NCBI GenBank assembly: GCA_964399235.1
Contig: CAYNQC010000036.1
Span: forward strand, 1 to 12,931
Length of the DNA: 12,931 bases
DNA from: DASPPK01 sp964399235
Lineage (GTDB): Archaea > Thermoproteota > Bathyarchaeia > Bathyarchaeales > Bathycorpusculaceae
Direction of reading: 5' to 3'
Below the pieces are notes generated by a model. The model did no database searches. It worked only from the letters and a program-made list of their open reading frames with translations, and was not told the DNA's origin. Both the position numbers and the translations under genes were made by a program. Positions 1-5,861 of this stretch are shown piece by piece. The first letter of the stretch is position 1; each line of letters opens with the position of its first letter.

Positions 1-1
1 C

Positions 2-220
2 ACAAACCTGAAGACGCTTCCCGGAGACCTGAATGAGGACGGCACCGTGGACATCTACGATGCTTTGCTTCTTGCTGGAGTCTTCGGCTCAACTCCAACT
101 AGCCCGAACTGGGATCCTAACGCCAACCTCGACACAACGCTTGACCCCGTAAGTGAGGGGCAGACAATCGACATCTTCGACTTGATACTGCTTGCCCAAA
201 ACTTCGGACGCAAACTCTAG
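2..220 (+). CDS. C-terminal end of a secreted protein with a dockerin type I-like module (5' truncated)
   Basis: The reading frame is open from the left edge to TAG at 218-220 and gives 72 residues. Residues 9-20 form a classical calcium-binding F-hand loop (D9, N11, D13, D17, D20; GDLNEDGTVDIYD), followed by the hydrophobic helix ALLLAGVFG. A second half begins at D38/N40/N42 and ends in QTIDIFDLILLAQNFG, so the duplicated dockerin pattern is present. Its loop is stretched by an insertion and lacks the usual DGD core. In bacteria dockerins bind cohesins in cellulosomes. In archaea such modules usually end large extracellular proteins of unknown partners. The rest of the protein, and hence its main activity, lies outside the window. 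Confidence 0.8.
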   Translation, partial: TNLKTLPGDLNEDGTVDIYDALLLAGVFGSTPTSPNWDPNANLDTTLDPVSEGQTIDIFDLILLAQNFGRKL

Positions 221-223
221 CCC

Positions 224-239
224 TTTCTTTTTCTATTTT
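224..239 (+). terminator. T-rich terminator after the dockerin gene
   Basis: Immediately after the TAG at 218-220 the coding strand reads as a run of T tracts (CTTTCTTTTTCTATTTTG). Archaeal RNA polymerase terminates at U-rich stretches without needing a hairpin. Assignment is by position and composition only. Confidence 0.4.
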
Positions 240-263
240 GCTCTAACTCCGCATTGAGTTCAG

Positions 264-282
264 GAGCATTGATAGAGCATTG
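264..282 (+). repeat. Two 11-bp-phased copies of GAGCATTG
   Basis: GAGCATTG occurs at 264-271 and again at 275-282, one helical turn apart. The 221-429 gap otherwise holds an imperfect hairpin (GCTTGTGT at 314-321 against ACACGCAAGC at 330-339) and the hom TATA box. No gene was seen in this gap. An operator role is speculative. Confidence 0.3.
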
Positions 283-398
283 CAGCTGCTGTCTTATTTC
301 ACACATTTGTGATGGCTTGTGTATTCTTCACACGCAAGCTATCAATTAGCGATTGAATAACGACTACGGGCAGGATGCGTACACGAGTTGACACGTGG

Positions 399-407
399 TC
401 TAAAATA
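399..407 (+). promoter_or_regulatory. TATA box of the homoserine dehydrogenase gene
   Basis: TCTAAAATA at 399-407 resembles archaeal box A. The ATG at 430 begins 22 nt after it, about where transcription should start, so the mRNA is probably leaderless. No Shine-Dalgarno sequence precedes this ATG. Confidence 0.5.
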
Positions 408-429
408 GCCATGATAAGAATTCTTCACC

Positions 430-1443
430 ATGAAACTGCAACTCGTGGGCTTCGGCAATGTTGGCAGGAGCCTAGTTCTGCTCATCCAGGAGAAAAAGAA
501 CAAGCTAGCGTCTCTTGGGATTTCTCTGAAAATAGTTTCAATCAGCGATTCGAAAGGAACAGCACTAAGCATGAAAGGATTGGATCCAATGCAAATCCTG
601 AGACACAAGGATTCTCAATGGAGCGGCTTCAATGACTACATCCTTGGTTACTCGGCCCAAGATGCCATCCGATACCTTGAGGGTGACGTCGTCGTGGAAC
701 TAACGCCCTCTACTGTTTCTGGAGAGCCTGGACTGTCTCACATCAAAACCGCATTGACACGAAAAAAGCATGTTGTAACAGCTAACAAGAGCCCACTTGT
801 AGTTGCCTTCGAAGAACTTACCACGTTGGCAGACAAAAACCGTGTCCGGCTTCTGTACGAGGCGACGGTTGCAGCGCATCTTCCAGTGTTTTGCATGGCA
901 CAAGCGTGTTTCACATCCGATGAACTGATGCATCTTGAAGGAATACTCAACGCCACAACAAACTTCATAATAGGCGAAATGGAAAAAGGCAAAGACTTCC
1001 AGTCTTCCTTGGAACACGCAGTAAATGAAGGATGGGCCGAGCAAAATTGTTCTGACGATGTCGACGGAATAGACGCTGCTAGAAAAGTGGTCATACTGGC
1101 AAATTCCTTTTTTCAAAGAGGCGTGAAGCTCGAGAACGTGAAGGTTGAAGGAATAAGAAGAGTTGACAACATGATAGAGGCGGCCCGAAAATCACACAAA
1201 AGAGTGAAGCTGGTTTGTGAGATCGTCCGCAAAGGTCGTCAAGTTGAAATGTCTGTGCACCCGCGACTGCTATCGGCTGAGGATCCTTTGGCGGCTGTAA
1301 ACGGAGGCGACATGGCTTTAAAACTGACATACAAGACTGCGAAACGAATCTTCGTATCCGCCCAGTTCACTGGTGTCAAACAAACGGCCAGCGCAGTTCT
1401 TAACGACATAATCAAGATAGGTTCAACTGGTCAAGCCTGCTAG
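430..1443 (+). CDS. hom: Homoserine dehydrogenase
   Basis: The enzyme reduces aspartate 4-semialdehyde to homoserine with NAD(P)H, the branch leading to threonine and methionine. Residues 5-12 (LVGFGNVG) are the GxGxxG dinucleotide site of an N-terminal Rossmann fold. VTANKSP (116-122) carries the conserved Asn-Lys. The dimerisation/substrate domain begins near 165 with ILNATTNFI. E204, D215 and K219 in the segment ending DGIDAARK correspond by motif to the substrate-binding and catalytic Glu, Asp and Lys of the family. At 337 residues it is the short, stand-alone form, with no fused aspartokinase and no room for a C-terminal ACT regulatory domain, so feedback inhibition through ACT is unlikely. 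The ATG at 430 is chosen because it starts directly at the Rossmann strand and lies the expected distance from a TATA box. It has no obvious operon partner; metG follows after 136 bp containing two hairpins. Confidence 0.93.
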   Translation: MKLQLVGFGNVGRSLVLLIQEKKNKLASLGISLKIVSISDSKGTALSMKGLDPMQILRHKDSQWSGFNDYILGYSAQDAIRYLEGDVVVELTPSTVSGEPGLSHIKTALTRKKHVVTANKSPLVVAFEELTTLADKNRVRLLYEATVAAHLPVFCMAQACFTSDELMHLEGILNATTNFIIGEMEKGKDFQSSLEHAVNEGWAEQNCSDDVDGIDAARKVVILANSFFQRGVKLENVKVEGIRRVDNMIEAARKSHKRVKLVCEIVRKGRQVEMSVHPRLLSAEDPLAAVNGGDMALKLTYKTAKRIFVSAQFTGVKQTASAVLNDIIKIGSTGQAC

Positions 1444-1456
1444 GGCGGTGTATCCA

Positions 1457-1505
1457 TTCCAAAGACGATCATCTTCTAGACATTAGAAAAATCGTCTGCT
1501 TGGAA
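1457..1505 (+). other. Long imperfect RNA hairpin in the hom-metG gap
   Basis: Three stacked stems can be read: TTCCAA 1457-1462 with TTGGAA 1500-1505, AGACGAT 1463-1469 with ATCGTCT 1491-1497, and TTCTA 1474-1478 with TAGAA 1484-1488 closing a five-base loop. Only a 2-nt bulge and a small internal loop interrupt the 18 pairs. It lies 14 nt after the hom stop. It could end or stabilise the hom mRNA, belong to the metG leader, or be a remnant palindromic element. Confidence 0.55.
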
Positions 1506-1520
1506 AAACAAATAACCTGA

Positions 1521-1545
1521 GCAAAGGAATTTCTATTCCTTTAGC
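1521..1545 (+). other. Second hairpin, upstream of the metG ribosome site
   Basis: AAAGGAAT (1523-1530) pairs perfectly with ATTCCTTT (1535-1542) across a TTCT loop, and GC/GC extends the stem past one bulged base. It ends 20 nt before the metG Shine-Dalgarno sequence. It is probably part of the metG leader or the end of the hom transcript. Confidence 0.45.
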
Positions 1546-1565
1546 ATTTCACTGTTAGTGATGTC

Positions 1566-1571
1566 GGAGGT
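1566..1571 (+). promoter_or_regulatory. Shine-Dalgarno site that fixes the metG start at CTG 1580
   Basis: GGAGGT at 1566-1571 is a near-ideal archaeal ribosome-binding sequence. Eight nucleotides (CAATCAAA) separate it from CTG at 1580. No ATG, GTG or TTG occurs in the metG frame between the TGA at 1559-1561 and codon 18, so this site points to CTG as the initiator. Confidence 0.7.
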
Positions 1572-1579
1572 CAATCAAA

Positions 1580-3256
1580 CTGAAAACCCTAGTTACATCG
1601 GGATGGCCCTACCTTCACAGTCTTCCACACTTGGGCAACATGGTAGGGTCCTTGCTGTCCGCAGACGTGTTCGCACGTTATTGCAGACTCAAAGGCGAAG
1701 AGGTCGTCATGGTAAGCGGATCAGACGAACATGGGACGCCCGTAGAAGTTGAATCTATCAAGAGAGGCATTTCACCCAAGGAACTCACAGACAAAAACCA
1801 CGCTAGACTTTCTTCACTCCTCAAAGAATGGGGGATATCCTTTGACAACTACACGAGGACAGAAAACCCTGTTCACAAGGAATTCGTGAAAAAAACGCTG
1901 ACAGAAATCTACAACAACGGATACATCTTTGCTCAAGAAACTGAAATGCTCTTTTGCGACAAATGCAGTCGTTTCTTGCCCGACAGATATGTGGACGGAA
2001 AGTGTCCGTACTGCGGGTATGAAAGAGCCCGTGGAGACCAATGTGAAAACTGCGGAAGACTATTGGAAACTACGCTGCTTATAGAACCGCATTGTGCAAT
2101 ATGCCGTGGCTCTCCCACTGTAAAGAAGACTAAACATTGGTACTTTGACTTGCCAAAGCTTTCAGAAAGAATAAGGGACTATTTAGAATCAAATCACCAG
2201 CTGTCGACTAACACGAAGAATTTCAGCCTGAGCCTAATCAAAGAAGGTCTGAAACCGCGTGCAGTCACCAGAGATGTCAGCTGGGGAATCCAAGCACCTT
2301 TTCCAGGCGCCGAGGAAAAACGAATCTACGTATGGGTTGAGGCCGTGCTTGGGTACGTATCGGCAACAATCGAATACTTCAAGAACCAGGGCAAACCAGA
2401 AGGCTGGAAGGAATACTGGTTCAACCAGAATGCCAAAACCTATTATTTCATAGGGAAAGACAACATTCCCTTCCACACAATAATACTCCCTGCATTATTG
2501 TTGGCTTCGGGCGAAGGCTACAATTTGCCGTGGAACGTGTCTGCAACTGAATTTTTGCAGTTCAAAGGAGAAAAAGCCTCCAAAAGCCAGAAGGTAGGAG
2601 TATTCATTGATGAGGCTTTGGAACTTTTCCCCGCTGATTACTGGCGTTACTTCTTGACTGCAACAAGACCTGAAACCAGAGATTCGAACTTCTCATGGGA
2701 CCTCTTTGTAGAAAGAGTCAACGCCGACTTAAATGACACTTATGGCAACTTCGTTCACAGAACACTGAGTTTCATCAATTCAAAGTTTGACGCGGCAATT
2801 CCCGAATCAGAAGACTTAGATGAAGATGCCGCAAAGATATTGAGGGCGCTTGAGGAGAAAGTGAACCTGACTGCAAAAGAATTTGAGACCTGCCGACTTC
2901 AATCGGCTGCGAGCACTATTCTCAGCATAGGCCGAATGGGAAATCAATACCTGAACGACAATGAACCCTGGAACTTGATCAAGACTAATCGGGCAAAAGC
3001 GGGGAGCATCTTTCATGTCGCAGCGCAACTAGTCAGGGCGCTGGCCGTTGTTTCAGCTCCGATTATTCCCTTCGCGTCGGAAGAAATATGGAAGAAGCTG
3101 AACTTGCCGGGTAGTGTCCATGAACAGAAATGGAGTGAGGCCCTGAAACCGCTGCCACCAAATCACAGGATCGCCACGGCAAAACCACTGTTCACCAAAA
3201 TAGACAAGACTCCGAAGGAGCTCGAAGAGAAGCTTGAAGAGATCCGGCAACAATAG
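1580..3256 (+). CDS. metG: Methionyl-tRNA synthetase, apparently initiated at CTG
   Basis: This class I synthetase attaches methionine to tRNA(Met), including the initiator. From CTG 1580 the product is 558 residues and opens MKTLVTSGWPYLHSLPHLGN, a typical family N-terminus ending in the HIGH-type motif HLGN (17-20). Two CxxC...CxxC zinc knuckles follow (C126/C129/C142/C145 and C155/C158/C172/C175). Next come the catalytic-fold segments IYVWVEA and YYFIGKDNIPFH, and then KASKS (332-336), a KMSKS variant with Ala for Met. The helical anticodon-binding domain fills the C-terminal third. There is no C-terminal EMAP-like tRNA-binding domain. Starting at TTG 1631 or ATG 1640 would delete HLGN and inactivate the enzyme. 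The alternative to CTG is an ATG at 1561 joined by a one-base frameshift near the AAAA at 1583-1586; the well-placed GGAGGT favours CTG. A PHP-domain gene follows after 38 bp on the same strand. Confidence 0.92.
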   Translation: MKTLVTSGWPYLHSLPHLGNMVGSLLSADVFARYCRLKGEEVVMVSGSDEHGTPVEVESIKRGISPKELTDKNHARLSSLLKEWGISFDNYTRTENPVHKEFVKKTLTEIYNNGYIFAQETEMLFCDKCSRFLPDRYVDGKCPYCGYERARGDQCENCGRLLETTLLIEPHCAICRGSPTVKKTKHWYFDLPKLSERIRDYLESNHQLSTNTKNFSLSLIKEGLKPRAVTRDVSWGIQAPFPGAEEKRIYVWVEAVLGYVSATIEYFKNQGKPEGWKEYWFNQNAKTYYFIGKDNIPFHTIILPALLLASGEGYNLPWNVSATEFLQFKGEKASKSQKVGVFIDEALELFPADYWRYFLTATRPETRDSNFSWDLFVERVNADLNDTYGNFVHRTLSFINSKFDAAIPESEDLDEDAAKILRALEEKVNLTAKEFETCRLQSAASTILSIGRMGNQYLNDNEPWNLIKTNRAKAGSIFHVAAQLVRALAVVSAPIIPFASEEIWKKLNLPGSVHEQKWSEALKPLPPNHRIATAKPLFTKIDKTPKELEEKLEEIRQQ

Positions 3257-3294
3257 ATCCGCATTTTTCAGAATGATCTTCGGAACTTGAGAAC

Positions 3295-3951
3295 TTGCTG
3301 TTGAAAATAGACCTGCACGTTCACACGATCTATTCACCAGATTCTGTGATTACCCCTGAACAACTCGTAGTATTTGCGAAAAGACGAGGGCTCGACGGTG
3401 TTGCTGTCACCGATCATGATCGCCTCGATAGTGCACTACGAATTCGTGAAAAGACGGATTTTCTTGTGTTGCCTGGAATCGAAGTCACCAGTCTCAATGG
3501 GCATATTGTTGGGCTTGATGTTCAAGAAAAGGTTCCGAAGGGGCACTCTGCGGAAGAAACCGTGGACCTGATCCACGAGGCAGGAGGAATAGCAATTGCC
3601 TGTCACCCAACGGGATTCTTCAAAGGGAATCTAGGAAAGTACACGAGTTCGAAATTCGATGCTGTCGAGGTGATAAACTCCTCCGCCTTTCCATTCCGTT
3701 ATACGGTGAAGCACAGCCAAGAACTTGCTTCGCGCCTTGGCATCGCGGGCGTGGGAGGTACAGACGCACACTATGCCCCGGAAATAGGCTGTGCCTACAC
3801 ACTCATAGAGGCAGAACCGCATACGGTCGACGTAGTGCGCGCCATAAGAAGTGGCAATTGTCAGCCTTGTGGTGGGCCGATACCCATTCACTTGAGATTA
3901 AGAAGGGAGTTCTCAGTCTTCTTCAAGAGACCTCAATTTGAAGAATTGTGA
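3295..3951 (+). CDS. PHP-domain metal-dependent phosphoesterase
   Basis: The 218-residue protein is a single PHP (polymerase and histidinol phosphatase) domain, a distorted barrel that hydrolyses phosphoesters using a cluster of two or three metals. The ligand motifs are all visible in order: HVH (H8, H10), TDHD (D40, H41, D42), GIEVTS (E63), CHP (H104) and GGTDAH (D157, H159). Stand-alone archaeal members of this type have been linked to nucleoside 3',5'-bisphosphate or small-oligonucleotide turnover, but the substrate here cannot be read from sequence. The frame is open only from 3277, so initiation is at TTG 3295 or TTG 3301; the latter gives MKIDLHVHT, a common family start. No strong Shine-Dalgarno sequence is seen. 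It lies 38 bp behind metG and is probably co-transcribed with it. Confidence 0.88.
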   Translation: MLLKIDLHVHTIYSPDSVITPEQLVVFAKRRGLDGVAVTDHDRLDSALRIREKTDFLVLPGIEVTSLNGHIVGLDVQEKVPKGHSAEETVDLIHEAGGIAIACHPTGFFKGNLGKYTSSKFDAVEVINSSAFPFRYTVKHSQELASRLGIAGVGGTDAHYAPEIGCAYTLIEAEPHTVDVVRAIRSGNCQPCGGPIPIHLRLRREFSVFFKRPQFEEL

Positions 3952-4034
3952 CGAGGCAACTGACGAAAAAGGTGGCCGAAATTCGTTGTCCTGTATGAAG
4001 CCAGAACCACAAGGGTCGAAACAGTGAAAGCCCG

Positions 4035-4070
4035 TTTTTCCCATGAATAGATCTGGACCCAATCTTTTTT
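4035..4070 (+). terminator. T tracts after the metG-PHP unit
   Basis: T5 at 4035-4039 and T6 at 4065-4070 lie about 85-120 nt after the PHP stop and before the next promoter. They are the best candidates for the end of this transcript. The rest of 3952-4106 shows no gene. Confidence 0.35.
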
Positions 4071-4106
4071 CTGTGCTTAGTAATATATCGTGGCTCGTAA
4101 GATGCC

Positions 4107-4123
4107 TTAAATATGATTTTTAT
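4107..4123 (+). promoter_or_regulatory. TATA-like elements before the 35-codon ORF
   Basis: TTAAATAT (4107-4114) and TTTTTAT (4117-4123) both fit box A. From the first, transcription would start near 4137; from the second, near 4146, almost at the ATG (4149). Which one is used cannot be decided from sequence. Confidence 0.4.
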
Positions 4124-4148
4124 GATCCATCTATCGCGGGTAAATGCG

Positions 4149-4256
4149 ATGAGCAAAAGGCTCTCAAGCAAAGAATTCCTGGCGCTTGCCGACATTCTCT
4201 GGCAAGGTGACGTAATAGTAAAGTATCAAAACCCCGACAACTGGATAGTAACTTAG
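4149..4256 (+). CDS. Candidate 35-residue microprotein of unknown function
   Basis: The frame reads MSKRLSSKEFLALADILW..., ends in DNWIVT and stops at TAG 4254-4256. I recognise no family. The composition is protein-like, with a basic N-terminus, an amphipathic stretch SSKEFLALADILW and then DVIVKYQ. There is no signal peptide, membrane segment or CxxC pair. Support for its being real: TATA-like elements at the right distance, a T tract at 4265-4269, and its place in an otherwise empty gap between two assigned genes. The ATG overlaps the stop of a two-codon ORF (ATG CGA TGA at 4144-4152) in an ATGA arrangement. It could instead be a chance frame or the remnant of a longer gene. Confidence 0.35.
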   Translation: MSKRLSSKEFLALADILWQGDVIVKYQNPDNWIVT

Positions 4257-4341
4257 ATAGGAACTTTTTGTGCTCATTAAGCAGTGATTTTCTCTCTTGT
4301 GACAATAGATGTTTTGCTTTGCCTCTTGGTACGTGAGAAGG

Positions 4342-4347
4342 AAAAAA
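4342..4347 (-). terminator. T tract behind ftsZ
   Basis: On the minus strand a T6 run flanked by pyrimidines (CCTTTTTTCC) lies about 39 nt beyond the ftsZ stop, a plausible transcription end for the ribbon-helix-helix and ftsZ operon. Confidence 0.4.
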
Positions 4348-4385
4348 GGAATAGATCGGGAATGTGATGTTGTAGGCTTGCGAGT

Positions 4386-5507
4386 TTAGAGTGGGTCTTT
4401 TTCCATCTGATAAAGGTTCAGGTTTACCGTCAGTGGCTGTTCGATTTCCGTACATGGTTCGAGGTCAAACAGCTGTGGAGCTATTTTTCCGAGGCTGCTG
4501 AGCGTCTGAGGTGGGTGCATTCCCGCCATGACCAGTGTGACTTTCAGTTTTCCCTCTTGTTGCGGGTTAACCGTGGCACCCCATATTACGCGGGCGTTTG
4601 CATTCATCATTTGTGTAACTATTTCGCCGATGTGGTTCACTTCTTGGAGAGTGAGGCGGTTGTCTCCTGTGACGTTTATCAACGCGCTTGTCGCTCCGGT
4701 GTAATCGACGTCGAACAAGGGTGCTTTCAGTGCATTTCGAAGTGCTTCCTCTGCCCTGTTGGGTGCGTCGGACTCGCCGACTCCGACTACCGCCATTCCA
4801 CCCTGGCTTACGATGGTTTTGAAGTCCCTGTAATCCAGGTTGACCAGGCTTGGAGTCGAAATTGTCTCGACTATTCCTTTTATCATGCTTGCCAATACTT
4901 GGTCTATTGCTTTGAAAGCTTCGCGACTTGGAAGCTGTGGTGCGATTTGGACCAGTTTGTCATTATCGATGACCGCGATGGTGTCGCATTGTTTTCGCAT
5001 TTCGGCTAGCGACTCCGATGCATGTTTGTTTCTTCCTTTTTCTTTTCGGAAAGGCATTGTCACAATTCCGACCGTCAAGGCCCCTTTGCGTTTCGCGATC
5101 TCTGCAATAACGGGTGCTGCTCCGGCTCCTGTTCCTCCTCCTAGTCCTGCGGTTATGAAAGCGATGTCAGCTCCAGCCAGCAGGTCTTCGATTTGTTTTC
5201 TTGACTCTGTTATTGCTGCTTTTCCGAGTTTGGGGTCGCCGTGGACTCCACGTCCTTTTGTGAGTCTTTGCCCGATTAGGATTTTTTCGTGGGCTTTCGA
5301 GTTTTTGAGTTGGTTGGTGTCCGTATTTATCGCTAGGCAAGTGACCGAGGTTATCCCCGTTTCCATTATTCTGGTTATTGTGTTGTTGCCAGCTCTTCCT
5401 ACTCCAATGACTGCGATGTGTAAGTCACGGTTTTGCTTGACTCCCTGGGCCTCTGCTGAATACTGTGAGTATTTCAACGAGTTTTCAGTTGGGCGTATCT
5501 TAGCCAA
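4386..5507 (-). CDS. ftsZ: Cell division protein FtsZ
   Basis: FtsZ is the tubulin-family GTPase that polymerises into the division ring at the inner face of the membrane. The 373-residue protein has a 28-residue N-terminal tail, then IAVIGVGRAGNN (31-42), the tubulin signature GGGTGAG (123-129) that holds GTP phosphates, and the T7 loop NLDYRD (223-228) whose acidic residues trigger hydrolysis in the next subunit. Catalytic features are therefore intact. The C-terminal domain reaches about 330, followed by a short tail ending NLYQMEKDPL. Translation starts at TTG 5507, with GGAGG (5519-5515) seven nucleotides upstream inside the preceding gene. That ribbon-helix-helix gene overlaps ftsZ by 8 bp, so translation of the two is probably coupled. 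Archaea may encode more than one FtsZ; which paralogue this is cannot be told from the window. Confidence 0.96.
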   Translation of the reverse strand: MAKIRPTENSLKYSQYSAEAQGVKQNRDLHIAVIGVGRAGNNTITRIMETGITSVTCLAINTDTNQLKNSKAHEKILIGQRLTKGRGVHGDPKLGKAAITESRKQIEDLLAGADIAFITAGLGGGTGAGAAPVIAEIAKRKGALTVGIVTMPFRKEKGRNKHASESLAEMRKQCDTIAVIDNDKLVQIAPQLPSREAFKAIDQVLASMIKGIVETISTPSLVNLDYRDFKTIVSQGGMAVVGVGESDAPNRAEEALRNALKAPLFDVDYTGATSALINVTGDNRLTLQEVNHIGEIVTQMMNANARVIWGATVNPQQEGKLKVTLVMAGMHPPQTLSSLGKIAPQLFDLEPCTEIEQPLTVNLNLYQMEKDPL

Positions 5508-5655
5508 CTTTGATCCTCCGCCATAGTTCGTCGCTTACGAGGTCACGGATAGCAACTCGGATGGCTTCGGCTCTGTTTGGGTAGAACCGTTCATCGACGA
5601 GTTGATCTAGGGCTTTGAGATAAGTCTCGGGCACGTAGAGCGTGATTAATCTCAA
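5500..5655 (-). CDS. Small ribbon-helix-helix regulator upstream of ftsZ (CdrS-like)
   Basis: This 51-residue protein reads MRLITLYVPETYLKALDQ..., then FYPNRAEAIRVAIRDLV. It is a complete ribbon-helix-helix (CopG/MetJ-type) DNA-binding domain. Residues 2-8 form the beta strand that enters the DNA groove, and two helices surround the NRAEAIR turn (27-33). Such proteins act as dimers on short repeated operators. Its TAA (5502-5500) lies inside the ftsZ start region and the genes overlap by 8 bp, so they form one operon. In haloarchaea a short RHH factor, CdrS, is co-transcribed with ftsZ2 and controls division genes; the same role is inferred here. The start is TTG 5655, eight nucleotides after GGAGG (5668-5664); GTG 5658 is possible but only five nucleotides away. 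Tandem repeats over the promoter suggest autoregulation. Confidence 0.88.
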   Translation of the reverse strand: MRLITLYVPETYLKALDQLVDERFYPNRAEAIRVAIRDLVSDELWRRIKVG

Positions 5656-5714
5656 CACATCTCCCTCCAAGTGAGGGTTAGAAATTCTCGTTTCAACTTA
5701 TACTTCTCTATAAC

Positions 5715-5740
5715 ATGCTCTAAATATGCTTTAAATATGC
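5715..5740. repeat. Tandem 11-bp repeat over the ftsZ operon promoter
   Basis: ATGCTCTAAAT (5715-5725) is followed directly by ATGCTTTAAAT (5726-5736) and a partial third unit ATGC (5737-5740). On the minus strand the repeats contain the TATA-like ATATTTAAAG (5738-5729), about 51 nt upstream of the expected transcript start-to-codon distance. Adjacent 11-bp units match one helical turn, the geometry ribbon-helix-helix dimers favour. This is a candidate operator for the RHH protein encoded just downstream. Confidence 0.5.
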
Positions 5741-5788
5741 CAGGTCATCGCTTTTTAAAGATTTCTGTTGACCTGTTTCAGGTTCTTG

Positions 5789-5823
5789 TATATTCAGCGT
5801 TTTGTAGACCCTTACGTTTTTAT
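5789..5823 (+). promoter_or_regulatory. TATA-like elements before the methylthiotransferase gene
   Basis: TATATT (5789-5794) and TTTTTAT (5817-5823) are both box A-like. They would give transcript starts near 5817 and 5846 respectively. A GAGGTG ribosome site lies at 5841-5846, which would favour the first element if it is used. Confidence 0.35.
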
Positions 5824-5861
5824 TGGTTGTTGAAGCATTTGAGGTGTTGCGATGGAAATCT

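Noticed and set aside
1558..1752. A GTG/ATG-initiated 64-codon frame at the metG start
   Set aside because: After about ten codons its sequence is just the out-of-frame reading of metG (the HLGN region). It matters only as the possible upstream part of a frameshifted metG.
4840..5526. A 228-codon plus-strand frame over ftsZ
   Set aside because: It is the antisense shadow of a fully conserved FtsZ gene and has no recognisable domain.
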